A DNA stretch of 64,000 bases from positions 27,024,886 to 27,088,885 of the forward strand of contig NC_086374.1 of assembly GCF_036588685.1 (NCBI RefSeq). The letters run 5' to 3'. The position numbers and the translations under genes were made by a program. The DNA is from Mytilus trossulus (Eukaryota; Mollusca; Bivalvia; Mytilida; Mytilidae). Shown piece after piece: positions 45,189 through 55,800 of the stretch. Position 1 is the first letter of the stretch. Each line of letters starts with the position of its first letter. The notes beneath the pieces were generated by a model, which was not told the DNA's origin, did not search any database, and worked only from the letters and a program-made list of their open reading frames with translations.

Positions 45189-45344
45189 TATGTTCGTGTT
45201 GTTTATTCTTTGGGTTTCTATGTTGTGTCATCTGTACTATTGTTTGTCTGTTTGTCTTTTTCATTTTTAGCCATGGCGTTGTCAGTTTGTTTTAGATTTA
45301 TGAGTTTGACTGTCCCTTTGGTATCTTTCGTCCCTCTTTTATAT
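45189..45344. mobile_element. Insertion in left arm: TTTATGAGTTTGACTGTCCC repeat, copy 1
   Basis: The right arm reads straight through GTATCATTTATATAGAATTG (reverse complement). In the left arm about 155 bp, from TGTTCGTGTTGTTTATTC to TCGTCCCTCTTTTA, are inserted there. The insert matches 61,820-62,000 in inverse orientation (AGCCATGG, TTTAGATTTATGAGTTTGAC, TGTCCCTTTGGTATCTTTCG). A TTTA-type duplication at the edges is possible. Confidence 0.75.
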
Positions 45345-45660
45345 AGAATTGAATTAATATCATGTAATTTAACCAAATACAATCTTCTTATTTAAAGTTG
45401 ATCGGTTTTAAAACTAGTTTTTCATCAAAATATAAAGTGTCACTCGGGTTGTCAGATCTTGCATCTCAAGGATTAGAGGCTTTTGATAAAATAAAAAAAA
45501 GAATAAATTTGCATATAAATCGGTCTTCATCTGATACTCAAACAAATCTACTACTAGTATATTATGATTACAAATTACAAACTGATGGTACTTTATTTTG
45601 CCTGTTTTTTTAGTTTTATAAGACATGTGCTTTATTTTTAGGTAAAAAATAAAAAATGAC

Positions 45661-45720
45661 TTTCCAGCTTTTGAAACAAAATATATTTTATTGAAATATT
45701 TTTGTTTCAAAAGCTGGAAA
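45661..45720. repeat. 60-bp hairpin present only in the left arm
   Basis: TTTCCAGCTTTTGAAACAAA and its complement TTTGTTTCAAAAGCTGGAAA flank a short AT-rich loop. The corresponding place in the right arm (about 48,125-48,155) has a single GCTTTAAAACAAAATATTTT segment and no inverted partner. Confidence 0.75.
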
Positions 45721-45789
45721 AGGATTCCCTTTCCCTTTCAGTCACTATCATAGTCAGAAAAAAGTCTCGGCTGTAGCTCAATGCGACGA

Positions 45790-46010
45790 AAGATGGAGGA
45801 AAATCACAGAGCAGACCTCTATAAAAGATTTGGCCGAAGCCACCAACTTTCTAATTCCATCATTGACATCACTAGGAATCCTCTCAAAAGCACTCACGCA
45901 CGCCACGGAAAGCACTCTCTCCACACGAATTTGATTACTCTCTCTAATGAAACACTCACCGGCATCTTTATCATCAAATGACAATACTGCTTTAAAATAT
46001 TCTCTGAAAC
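45790..46010 (+). pseudogene. Element reading frame, left copy (decayed)
   Basis: Plus strand: WRKITEQTSIKDLAEATNFL, IPSLTSLGILSKALTHATES, a stop, then LLSLMKHSPASLSSNDNTAL. It mirrors the minus-strand frame at 47,840-48,030. The stop and indels show it is dead. Confidence 0.45.
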
Positions 46011-46206
46011 TGACATTACCACTATGCTGGATTTCTTGATTGACAACATATTTGTTACTTTTAGAGGACGTGTTTTTCAACAGACTGTCGCCATTCCAAT
46101 GAAAACCAATTGTGCCCCACTTATTTCTTTATTATTATAAGGCCTCATATATTGATAACACCTAGAAATGAAATTGACAATGAGGGTCGGTTGAAAACAA
46201 AACTTT

Positions 46207-46560
46207 ATGACAAACGAGTATATATATTTCCAAATTGATACGATATTCCCGCGCTTGTATTTCCTATCATGCTTTCTTGATAGAGGGTTGCTGCTTACAA
46301 TAAAGCTATTTAACCAAGAGTTCCAAATGGTGAAGTTGAAATCATTTTTACTTAACTTTTACCGACGCCATCACGAGTTGGTTGACCGTTATGGAATAAC
46401 CGTTTCACAGATGATATCGGATATGTTTCTCACGTCGTAACTACAATCCCCTTCCCTATTTATGAATGTGACCAATCGAAATAATCTATTTACCGAGTTT
46501 GAAATAAATTGAGCAACACGAATCTCCTTTTCCTGGACTGAGATGATGAGATTTATGTCA
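46207..46560 (+). pseudogene. Retroelement ORF tail repeat, copy 2 (inserted in left arm)
   Basis: The plus frame reads CFLDRGLLLTIKLFNQEFQM, VKLKSFLLNFYRRHHELVDR, YGITVSQMISDMF, then a stop at 46,440 and a conserved untranslated stretch (CTACAATCCCCTTCCCT). It has no counterpart in the right arm. It is the same family as 37,110-37,370. I recall such tails from mussel retroelement proteins, but cannot name the clade. Confidence 0.6.
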
Positions 46561-47720
46561 AAATAATAACATCGGAGATGTGGTATCGGGAAACAAAGAG
46601 GTTTAGGAAAACTGCCTACAGTCTTTTTCACGGTAAATTTTTATAATTTATGGTTGGACCAAAATGTATTGGACACGTTACAGAAAATTTTTGTGTGCGC
46701 AGAATGGCCGATCCCTAAGGCTCATGAATTAATTTGGAGTTCCAAGTCCAAAGATCATATTAGCCTGCATCCCCATGGACCTTGATGTCCTAAAGTTTGA
46801 CCTCTGCTTTAGATATCTTGGTTCTAACGTTGAAACATTTCATCATGTTCCAATAGAATGACATGGTTTCATTTATACGAAATGTCTTCTGTGCTCTCAT
46901 TAACATAACGTGATTGTATTCCGACTACGTCACTTGCACTAGAAAGAATTGAGTTGATACAAAAATGCCATTTCCCACAAATTCTGTTACTGAAACAATG
47001 AGGAATGTAATCCACTGATCACAAACACAAATCTCAATTAACGCTAATTGTCACCTGCCATTCCTTCAAACTTTTGAACACACAATTTCTGGCGTCTTAC
47101 GAGCTCTTTACAGTCTTTCAATCGTAGACCTATCACTTTAAGAGCCTCCTGTACCCTTTTACAAAAAAAAAGTTCCAAAAACTTTTCCGTACCCAATTAG
47201 TGTTTGACTAGTAAAAAGTTAGTAATAACATTCAAAATACTTATTTGGTCTTCTAGTAGTGGGTTTCTTTCCTTAAATACTATCCCATCTTCAAAAAAGA
47301 ACATATCTACATCTCCTTCCTTGTCAAGTTGTCATCTACCCCTGGTTTTTGCCCGTCAGCAAATAACATAAACTCATCATTTTGTAAGTTACGTAACATA
47401 TTCAATACAGCATAAAGAATGAATGAAAATTTGAATTTAAGATATCAAGGTCCATGGCGATGAAGTCTGATAGTATCGTTTGGCTTGGAACTGCAAAATT
47501 AATTTCTGCATCTTGGGGATCGGCCATTCCGCGCTCACACATGTTTTCTGTAATGTGTTCAATACTTTTTGGTCCACCCACAAATATAAAAAATAAACTT
47601 GAAAAAGTATGTAGCCAGTTTTCCAAAACCTCTTTGTTGTTACCCGATACCACATTTCCTATCTTATTCTCCTTGACAAACATATTATCGTCTCTAGGTA
47701 AAGAAAATTAGAAATATTGT

Positions 47721-48030
47721 CTAAAGGAAAACAAATTTTACCATTTGGATAAAAGATAGAAAATCAGTGGCCTGATTAACTTTTTTAAGATTTTGAATCG
47801 CTATTTTGAAATTGTTAGGAATGGTAGTGTCGTCGTCTTCATGTCTCCTTAAAGCTGTATCGTCATTTGGTGATAAAGATGCAGGTGAATGTTTCATTGG
47901 AGAGAGTAATCGAGGTAGTTTGGATTGAGTGCTTTCTATGGCGTGAACGAGTGCTTTTGAGGGGAACCTGGTGAATAAGTTAGATGCCAATGATGGAGTT
48001 TGACATTTGGTGGCTTCGGACAAATCTTAT
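47721..48030 (-). pseudogene. Element reading frame, right copy (gag-like?)
   Basis: The minus frame reads SEATKCQTPSLASNLFTRF, KALVHAIESTQSKLPRLLSP, MKHSPASLSPNDDTALRRHE, DDDTTIPNNFKIAIQNLKKV. The left arm encodes LAEATNFLIPSLTSL...SKALTHATESTLS and LMKHSPASLSSNDNTAL with a stop. Residues are conserved between copies, so this frame was once selected. No family could be named with confidence. Confidence 0.45.
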
Positions 48031-48789
48031 ATGGAGGTCTACTATGTGATTTGTATCCATGTTTCGGGTTATTGAGCCACAATCGTGACTTTGGATCTGA
48101 CAATGATATGGAAAAGAAATCCTTTTCCAGCTTTAAAACAAAATATTTTGAGTCATTTTTTTACTATTTAAGAAATCAAAAGTACATGTTTTATAAGCCT
48201 TAAAACAGGCAAAGAAAAGTACCGTTAGTTTTTAATGTGTTTCCATAATACAGCAGATATGTTTGAGTTAAAAAGTATCAGATGAACACCGATTTATATG
48301 AAAATCTATTCTTTTTTTTTTATCAAAAGCCTCTACCCCTTGAGATTCAAAAGCTGACACTTTATATTTTGATAAAAACTAGTTTTTAAACAGATAAATT
48401 TTAAGTGAGAAGCTGGTATTTGGTTAAATTCCATGATATGAATTCAATTCTATATAAATGATACGGGTAGAGTTCGTCTAAAGTATATTTTTATCCAGAA
48501 ATTTTCATATGAAGCCTAAAAATCTGCAACACGGAAAACTAGGGAGAGGCCTATGAGAAAACAGAGCCCTGAAATCGACTGCTTTTATTTGCAGGTAATA
48601 GATTGTGATGCAGTTCCTTCCGTACAATACATTATATGGTACTAAGAATTCTAAAAAAAAAAGAAGAAATTTTGATACTTGAACTTACTTTGATAGTTTT
48701 TCTTCGCTTCGAAATTGCCACCCCATTTCAAACATATATAGCCGACACCCCACATGTGGCGTTCTACACGGTGTATCTACGATACCCAT

Positions 48790-48960
48790 TTTTACAACAA
48801 AAGCTCTGTTAAATGAGATGGGGAAGTCATTCTTTCAATAAGTGAATAGTGATGTAAATAGTTTACACCGGACGGACGACGGACAACAGACGCCAAGTGG
48901 TGGCAAAAGCTCACCTTTCCTAAAAGAGGTGAGAAAAGGAAGAAAGGTGAGATAAAAATG
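48790..48960. repeat. Dispersed repeat (CGGACGGACGACGGAC block)
   Basis: Includes GTTTACACCGGACGGACG, GACGCCAAGTGGTGGCAAAA, GCTCACCTTTCCTAAAAG. It is a typical end block of a mussel dispersed repeat, by memory. No ends defined. Confidence 0.45.
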
Positions 48961-49084
48961 AAATTTTGTTTGTTATAAGTGTTATTATTGTATTTTCTAA
49001 CCATGTCGGTTTTAATTCTAAATCAAAACTGTATGAAGAAAAAACTCCTTTTTCTTTCTTGACCAGACAGCGAATAGCATAAGA

Positions 49085-49180
49085 ACAAATTATACAGTGA
49101 ATAACATATAAACAATGTATACAGTGAATTACAAGATAAACAATGTATACAGTGAATTACAAGATAAACAGTTAATAACA
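49085..49180. repeat. Tandem repeat, about 32-bp unit
   Basis: Three imperfect units of (A)TACAGTGAATTACAAGATAA ACAATGT. The first unit has ATAACATATA in place of ATTACAAGAT. Not a CRISPR: units abut with no spacers. Confidence 0.8.
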
Positions 49181-49809
49181 TTTAATCTTAAGCTATATCA
49201 TTAATGAAGTATATCCACTGTTATGCTATTATACTTACTTAATAAGTTATTAGTTCTGTTTTCGTATGAGGTTTCTAAGCCGTTGTTTATACTATAAATG
49301 TTTGTCTCATTATCTCATACTCATTTTAAGCCCATATTAATATAATTTGATTTTTTTACCAGTTTTGCTGATTTCCAATGCTTATTTATAAATAAATGAA
49401 TTTTGAATAAATGTGATTGGAAATACTTTCTTTTCGAAGTTTATGTGCTTGAATGTATCAATCAACAAGTCGCTAAGACTTATTGTAGCTAGAAAACATG
49501 TAAATGAAATTGGTTTTTGCAGCCTATCACTTGCTCAAAGGCTAAGTGTCTGACTGTTTATTAATTTAATCGAGATTTCTATGGGCAGAAAAAATGCTCC
49601 CGCTGAAGAATACAATGTGAGAAACCATTAGAATATGGAATGAATGTGTGTAATGGATGTAATAACCTGGCTGACAATAGGTAAGAATATGTTTAAGCAA
49701 TTAATAGAGAAGTCAACGCACAAAAATATGACAAATAAATTCGGATGTAAGAACTAAATTGAAGTACATTTCCGATAAAAAAAAAATGTAGTCTTATCAT
49801 TAAGGAAAG

Positions 49810-49867
49810 ATGCACAAATTTAGCAGTATAATCTTTCTATTTTGTTTTATAACGTTACAATTGCTGA
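49810..49867 (+). CDS. Candidate signal-peptide exon of the Ly6-like gene
   Basis: ATG at 49,810 starts MHKFSSIIFLFCFITLQLL, a basic start and hydrophobic core typical of signal peptides. It is followed by CTGA|GTAAAA as a possible donor. It leaves one base that fits the two-base phase of exon 54,036-54,157. The 4.2-kb distance and mediocre donor make this tentative; another upstream exon could serve. Confidence 0.35.
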
Positions 49868-52800
49868 GTAAAACTTTCGCTTTTAATATTGCCATATTGA
49901 TTTTAATGGATACTTTGACATTTTTAAGGTTCTTTTACTTTTGATACTGCGAGTTTTGATAAACAGTGAATGTCTTTTGCAAACAATGCGCGAGTTACAC
50001 AGACCTTCTGTGTGATTTATGTTTGTATTGAATGAAACAAGTTTATTCCAACTACATACGTTCTATTGAAGCATGCAGAAAGTTAGCACGTTTATAACAT
50101 ATGCCCACCCCTCATCTGAGCAATTAATGATGGTCCTTTTTAGCACAAAATAGATGTAATTATAGCAAAAATGTGTCCCTCGTACACGGATGCCCCCTCC
50201 GCACTATAATTTTCTATGTTAAGTGGATCGTGAAAAAAGGCATAATCTCTATTTTGGCAATAAGATTAGAAAGATCCTATCATAGGGAATATGTTTCCTA
50301 AGTATCAAATTGATTGGACTTCAACTGCATCAAAGACACCTCGACCAAAAACTTTAACCTTAAGTGGGACAGACGGACGAACGGACGGACGAACCGACGG
50401 ACGCACAGACCAGAAAACATAATGCCCATACATGGGACATAAAAAGTCGTTGACAGTTTTGTGTTATACTGGTTTACTACTCTATTACAAATTTTATAAA
50501 TCGGAGAGTATACCGTACTTGTTACTTATTCATGTTGACTTGCAACACTACTTCTTGATATTTGACACAGGTTAACAACTAGTCACTAGGGTTTTTTTTA
50601 AAGTCGGCAATCTTACAATATATATGAGGAATACTCTTTACCTGTGAAGATTTTTTCATAATTAAGAAACACATTTTAGCACGCTTAGCATTGTGTCATT
50701 ATATTTTCAGCTCTAGAAGCAATCTGTTTCTTATACAAATTGCAAAGCTTTTCCATTTAAGAGTTTGTTTTCTGTTGGTTTATAGAAATCTAAGCCATCA
50801 AAGTATAAATTGACTTTATTGTCATATATAACGGAAACGCAGCCTACATGCAAATGCATTTTATCTTTCCATTTAGTTTTTCTAATGTTTCTTTTTTAAT
50901 ATCCAGATTAACTTGAAAAGAATCTGAACAGTTTTATCTACTAGAAACACAAGAAAAGGTTATCAGTAAATTTTGAGTACTAGTATTAGAAAAAGTCATA
51001 TAAAAATCCATGGTTTGATTTCCTTCATACAACAGACGTTTCTGGTGTAATTCTCAACCCCTTGTGACCGAAAGGAAAGACAAAAACGAAATCAAATGCT
51101 TTGAAGCATAATACACAAAATGACATTTAAAAACTGCCATGTTCAATTTTCTTTGTGAACACCAACACAATGGCGTATGTTACCTTCGGTGAAAGATATT
51201 ACTTTTAATCTATGCTACATGCACTTTTGGATATGTTATATTTGCTAGTATTTGCTAGTATATTTGTTCTATAGTTTAATGACCAAATTGATTAAAAGGA
51301 TCATATTAAATTATATTTGCATCGTTTCTTTTAAGTTTATAAATTTTATAGAGGTTGCACACTTGTTAATTTCAATTATACTGTCTCAAGCTATTCAGAA
51401 ACATCGAATTTACAAAATGTGAATTAAAAAATATACAGTAATATATTTTATTTTAATAGTTGTAAATTTAATGTAAATCGTGATTCTTTACTTTCATTTA
51501 TTTTCGTAAAATATTCATAAATTATAGTTTTAACAATGTTGGAGAATACATGGAAGCTATTGAACTCTTGAGACAAATATCTATTCCTTTGTTTTGTAAA
51601 AAGTGTATTACGTGAAAACAGGAAAACTATAAGACTGATTAAGATGTTTACAGAGAATCGTCTTCCGGTATTTCAGGTAAATACAAAAAAATCCTGGATT
51701 TTTCCCGACACTAATGACTTTTTAAATGCGATATTTCGATTATTTTGTCACCGAATAGAAGATGATTGGAAAATAGCAAATCTTTCAAATCATTCTCCAT
51801 AATTATGTACATGATAGCGGAAATTGTCCTGTGTAATTTTCGATATTTGTTTAGTACATATACGACCATATACAGATGTTACAGTGCTTTTAGAAAAGTG
51901 ACAGAATATTTCTACGTTTGTCTCTGTCAAAAATAGGTGAATTTCATCTTCTAATAAATCTTTTATGTAAATAAATGAAATTAAATCTATAACAATTTTT
52001 GAGGAAGATCAACAACTTTATTTCTGAATAACTTTTCCTGCATTATAGTTGGACTAGGGTAAAGCTACCCGTTATATTTTAAATATATAGGGAAAAGCTG
52101 CTCATTATGGATTGGTTTATCCAACTAGGGTGAAGTTACCCATTATAGTTAATTGAACTAGGGAGAAGTTATTCGTTAAAGTTTATCTAACTAGGGTGAA
52201 GTTACCCGTTATAGTTTATCGAACTAGGGTGAAGTTACCCGTTAAAGTTTATCGAACTAGGGTGAACCATGGAAGTATTATATTGACAGGTGTCAATATA
52301 ATACTTCCATGGGTGAACTAACCGTTATAGTTTATCGAACTAGGGTGAAGTAACCCGTTAAAGTTTATCGAATCAGGGTGAAGCTACCCGTTTAAGTTTA
52401 ACGAACTAGGGTTAAATTATCCGTTACACTTTAACGCACTAGGGTCAAGTTACACGTACTAGTTTAACGAACTAGGGTGAAGCTATCCGTTCAGGTTAAA
52501 TGAACTAGAATGAAGTTATCCCTTGTAGTTTGGAACTAGGGCGAATCTACCCGTTAAGTAGAACGAGCTAGTTGAAGTTATCCGTTACACTTTAACAAAC
52601 TATCATGGCGTAGCCTGAGGGTGAGCTTACACGATATAGTTTTATGTTTAAGGATGCAGCTGCTTGTTATAGTTTAACAAACTAGAGTGACATTAACTAG
52701 TCAGCATTTTAGATGGACGTTACACTATCAAGATATGTTATAATCATCTGTCAGATCATGAAGAGAAATCGTTTTTTTTTGGTTTTTTTTCAAAAGTTAA

Positions 52801-55800
52801 CCTTTGATGAATTCTTTAAGTTCTTTTAAATCATATAGCTCTTTGTACAACCTTTGCTATCCAATTATAATACAATTGTCAAGAAAATAGCTTCAGACGC
52901 ACAAACTTTATTGACAGAAATTTATAAAATGTTTTGAATATCATTGTAGTGGTTTTTCTCAAAATAGTCAATGACAATTGTAGTCTTAAACATAGAAAGT
53001 GACAAATAAAAATGGTTTTAACGTTTTCTTTCCCATATAACTCTAGGGAAAATAAAGACAGACATACTAATGAGTATCAGACGATCTTATCGTATAATTA
53101 GAATGGAAGATTTCAGTAAACATACCAAACAAAGATGAGTGTATATCATCAAATTCAACACTAAATATATAGAAAGTAACTTTGTTTAATAAATAAAATA
53201 AGGGAAATAGAAAAGGAATTAAATTGACTGTATAACAGAAGTTTTTGTCTAGGTGTTGTTCCCCTGAAAATGCAACAAATCTAATGAACAGGCAAATTAT
53301 CAGCTTAAGTGAAATAGGCGTTGCACTATTCTATGGTCCTATATTTTGTTCGCAACATGATTAATATTTATATTGTTTACATGTCATTGATTAGCTGACA
53401 TTTGCTGATAATAAATAATTCATGAAATGAGGCTACAATCATCCATTGAACTTTTATATTAGAAAGTCCTCATAACTTGACTTGCATTGACTATGCAGTG
53501 ACATTACATCTGCTTCTCACAAACCAGCGATATGTCTAGAAATATGATCATAAATTTATATGACGAAAGGTTAAAAATATAAGGCGAAAAGATATTGTTA
53601 TTTTTTTACCAAAACAATATTGCAGCTACTTTTATCTTGATCTTCCCGAAAACGATAGTGATTCCTCTACCTCGAATATAAGGGTACTTGTAATTAAAAA
53701 GATATTAGGAAACACAATATTCTTCGTCTATTTAGAGCAGGTGGCACCATTCTCCTTGACTTCAAAGTTACTGATTTCTCTGCTTACCCCTGCGGGCATT
53801 TACTCAAAAAATATCATTAATAAATAAAATGCTGACGCCCGGACGAACTTGTATCCAAATTTATGATCAACACTCATAAAAACTGCTGTAAAAGCCTACA
53901 AATGTGCTACACATTTTCACATATGGTGTATGAATTGGTTTTATCATACCCCTATGAATCTTGTTTGAATATAAATATGAATTCTAAATATGCTTGACGG
54001 GTGAGCTTTACGTCGCAATTTGTTTTTCATTGCAGTAATGACAATTAGACATGTATTTACACTAAGCTGCTGGAACTGCATCGGAACTTTTTGTGAACAA
54101 CAAAACACAAATGATAATACAGAAAAGAAAACATGTCAAGAAGGGGCGTCTTGTCAGGTAAGTGCATTACGAAAAGGATTCTCCAATATCATTGTTTAAT
54201 TCTTTAAATCTGTAGTTCTAAGCTGCTAGTAAAATAAAATCGGACAGTCAAATGATCACAAATAAAGGCAACAGTAGTACACCGCTGTTCAGATGTCATC
54301 AATCAAAACAATCTTATAGCATTTTAATGACTGCTTGGATGTTTACACAGCTACTTTTGCATAGGTACTATGTCTGTACCAAAAATTGGTTGTACTGGAA
54401 ATCTACTTCTAATGATCAGTACTATTTTGTTACTCTAAAATTCTTGTAATATTTAGGTATCTGTATTTAACAGTACTTGATTTGTACTTGAAAATTTAAG
54501 AACTACATATTTTTGGTTACAACGTTACATTTTCAGCATTTTGATAGTATGTCTATTTCAAATCTCTTAAAATTATGATTTTCAAACATGGAATATTGTG
54601 ATCGCTTTTGGAATTATTTCTGAACCACAATTTTAAGTACAAATCAAGTACTGTAAAATACAGGTACGTAAATAGTACAATAATTTTAAAGTTAAGAAAT
54701 AGTTCTTAAAGTCATAAGAAACCTCAAATTAAAAAAAAAAATATGCATATGTTTTTTATAACTAAATGGATAGTTTCCATTATACAACTTATGTAAATAT
54801 ACTTTTTTCTGAGGAAAGTTCTTTAATTTGTCCACATTTAGAAAAAGTTTACTTATTTTTAATTGCTTGCTTCCAGGAACAATTCGCCGACATATTTTCC
54901 GTATGCATAGTGACCCGAACGTAACCCTCCTCGTAAAAATCCGGTGACCACAATTCGCATGGATCTGTCATTAAAATAAACAAATATCTGATTATACACA
55001 TGTTAAACACGTGCTCAATACCCATGCTTTTTGTGATTTGTTTACTATAAGGTGACAATCGGTAAAACTCGGCTTCAAAACACGGCATTTAATGAGCAGC
55101 CATATTTTTTAAATCATAACAAACAGAGAGAGAAAAAAATGACGATTATATGATATATTTGCGAAAAAAAATGATAAAATCGTGCACAGAGGACTAAGTT
55201 CATGATGTATACATGCATTGGTTCAAGAAATGGACAAACATTATTTTTCAGAACCCACTCGTTTCATATGACTTTAATATCAAAAGTAAATTTTCAGTAC
55301 TACAGATTTTAAGTACAAAAATAGTACCTATGCAAAATTGGCTGTCTAACATTACAAACAAAACTATATGTATTTGATCAAAGACAAAAAGAAAGATTTA
55401 TATATGACTTTTGTTCATTCATAAAATGACGACTGAAAATAGAAACTAAGTGCAACTGTTTTGCGTAGATTAAAACAAATGTCTCACTATGATCTTTAAA
55501 AATACCTGAACTTAATCTAATTATATATTAATGGATGGATTCTGAAGTATAATGTGAAGGGTAAGGCGTGCGACAACGCTAACCATACACATGCAAAATT
55601 TATAGTGTCACTGATGAGCCTTTATAGACGAAACGCACGTCTGGCGTGAACAATTTTAAGCGTGGTATCTATGATGAGTTTATTTACAACCAATGGGTCG
55701 ATGCTGGTGGAGGTTTCCTCGACGTGGATATCGCCAGCCCAGTAGTCAGCACTTCTGAGTTGACATGAAATATCATTAATATGGTTATATTTATAAATTT

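Larger units (their letters stand above)
44880..48776. repeat. 3.9-kb inverted pair of diverged mobile-element copies
   Basis: The ends TCACCGTGTAGAACTCCACATG / CATGTGGCGTTCTACACGGTG start a long, interrupted inverted repeat. Matching pairs are: 44,880-45,188 with 48,455-48,776; 45,345-45,640 with 48,190-48,455; 45,690-46,000 with 47,840-48,145; and 46,565-46,795 with 47,440-47,665. The left arm carries extra insertions (45,189-45,344; a hairpin at 45,661-45,720; 46,080-46,560). The unpaired centre is 46,800-47,435. Both arms look derived from coding sequence (for example LLSPMKHSPASLSPNDDTAL on the right, similar on the left). A tyrosine-recombinase (DIRS-like) retrotransposon is possible but unproven. 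Confidence 0.75.

Noticed and set aside
47402-47711. Overlapping open frames on both strands at 47.4-47.7 kb as genes
   Set aside because: They lie within the right arm of the inverted element pair; frames are short and explained as element remnants or shadows.
49085-49180. CRISPR-like array
   Set aside because: Units are directly adjacent, without unique spacers, and the DNA is animal; it is a simple tandem repeat.
54849-55088. 79-codon minus-strand frame in the Ly6-like intron as a gene
   Set aside because: No recognised domain, no splice or start context; left as chance or old repeat.
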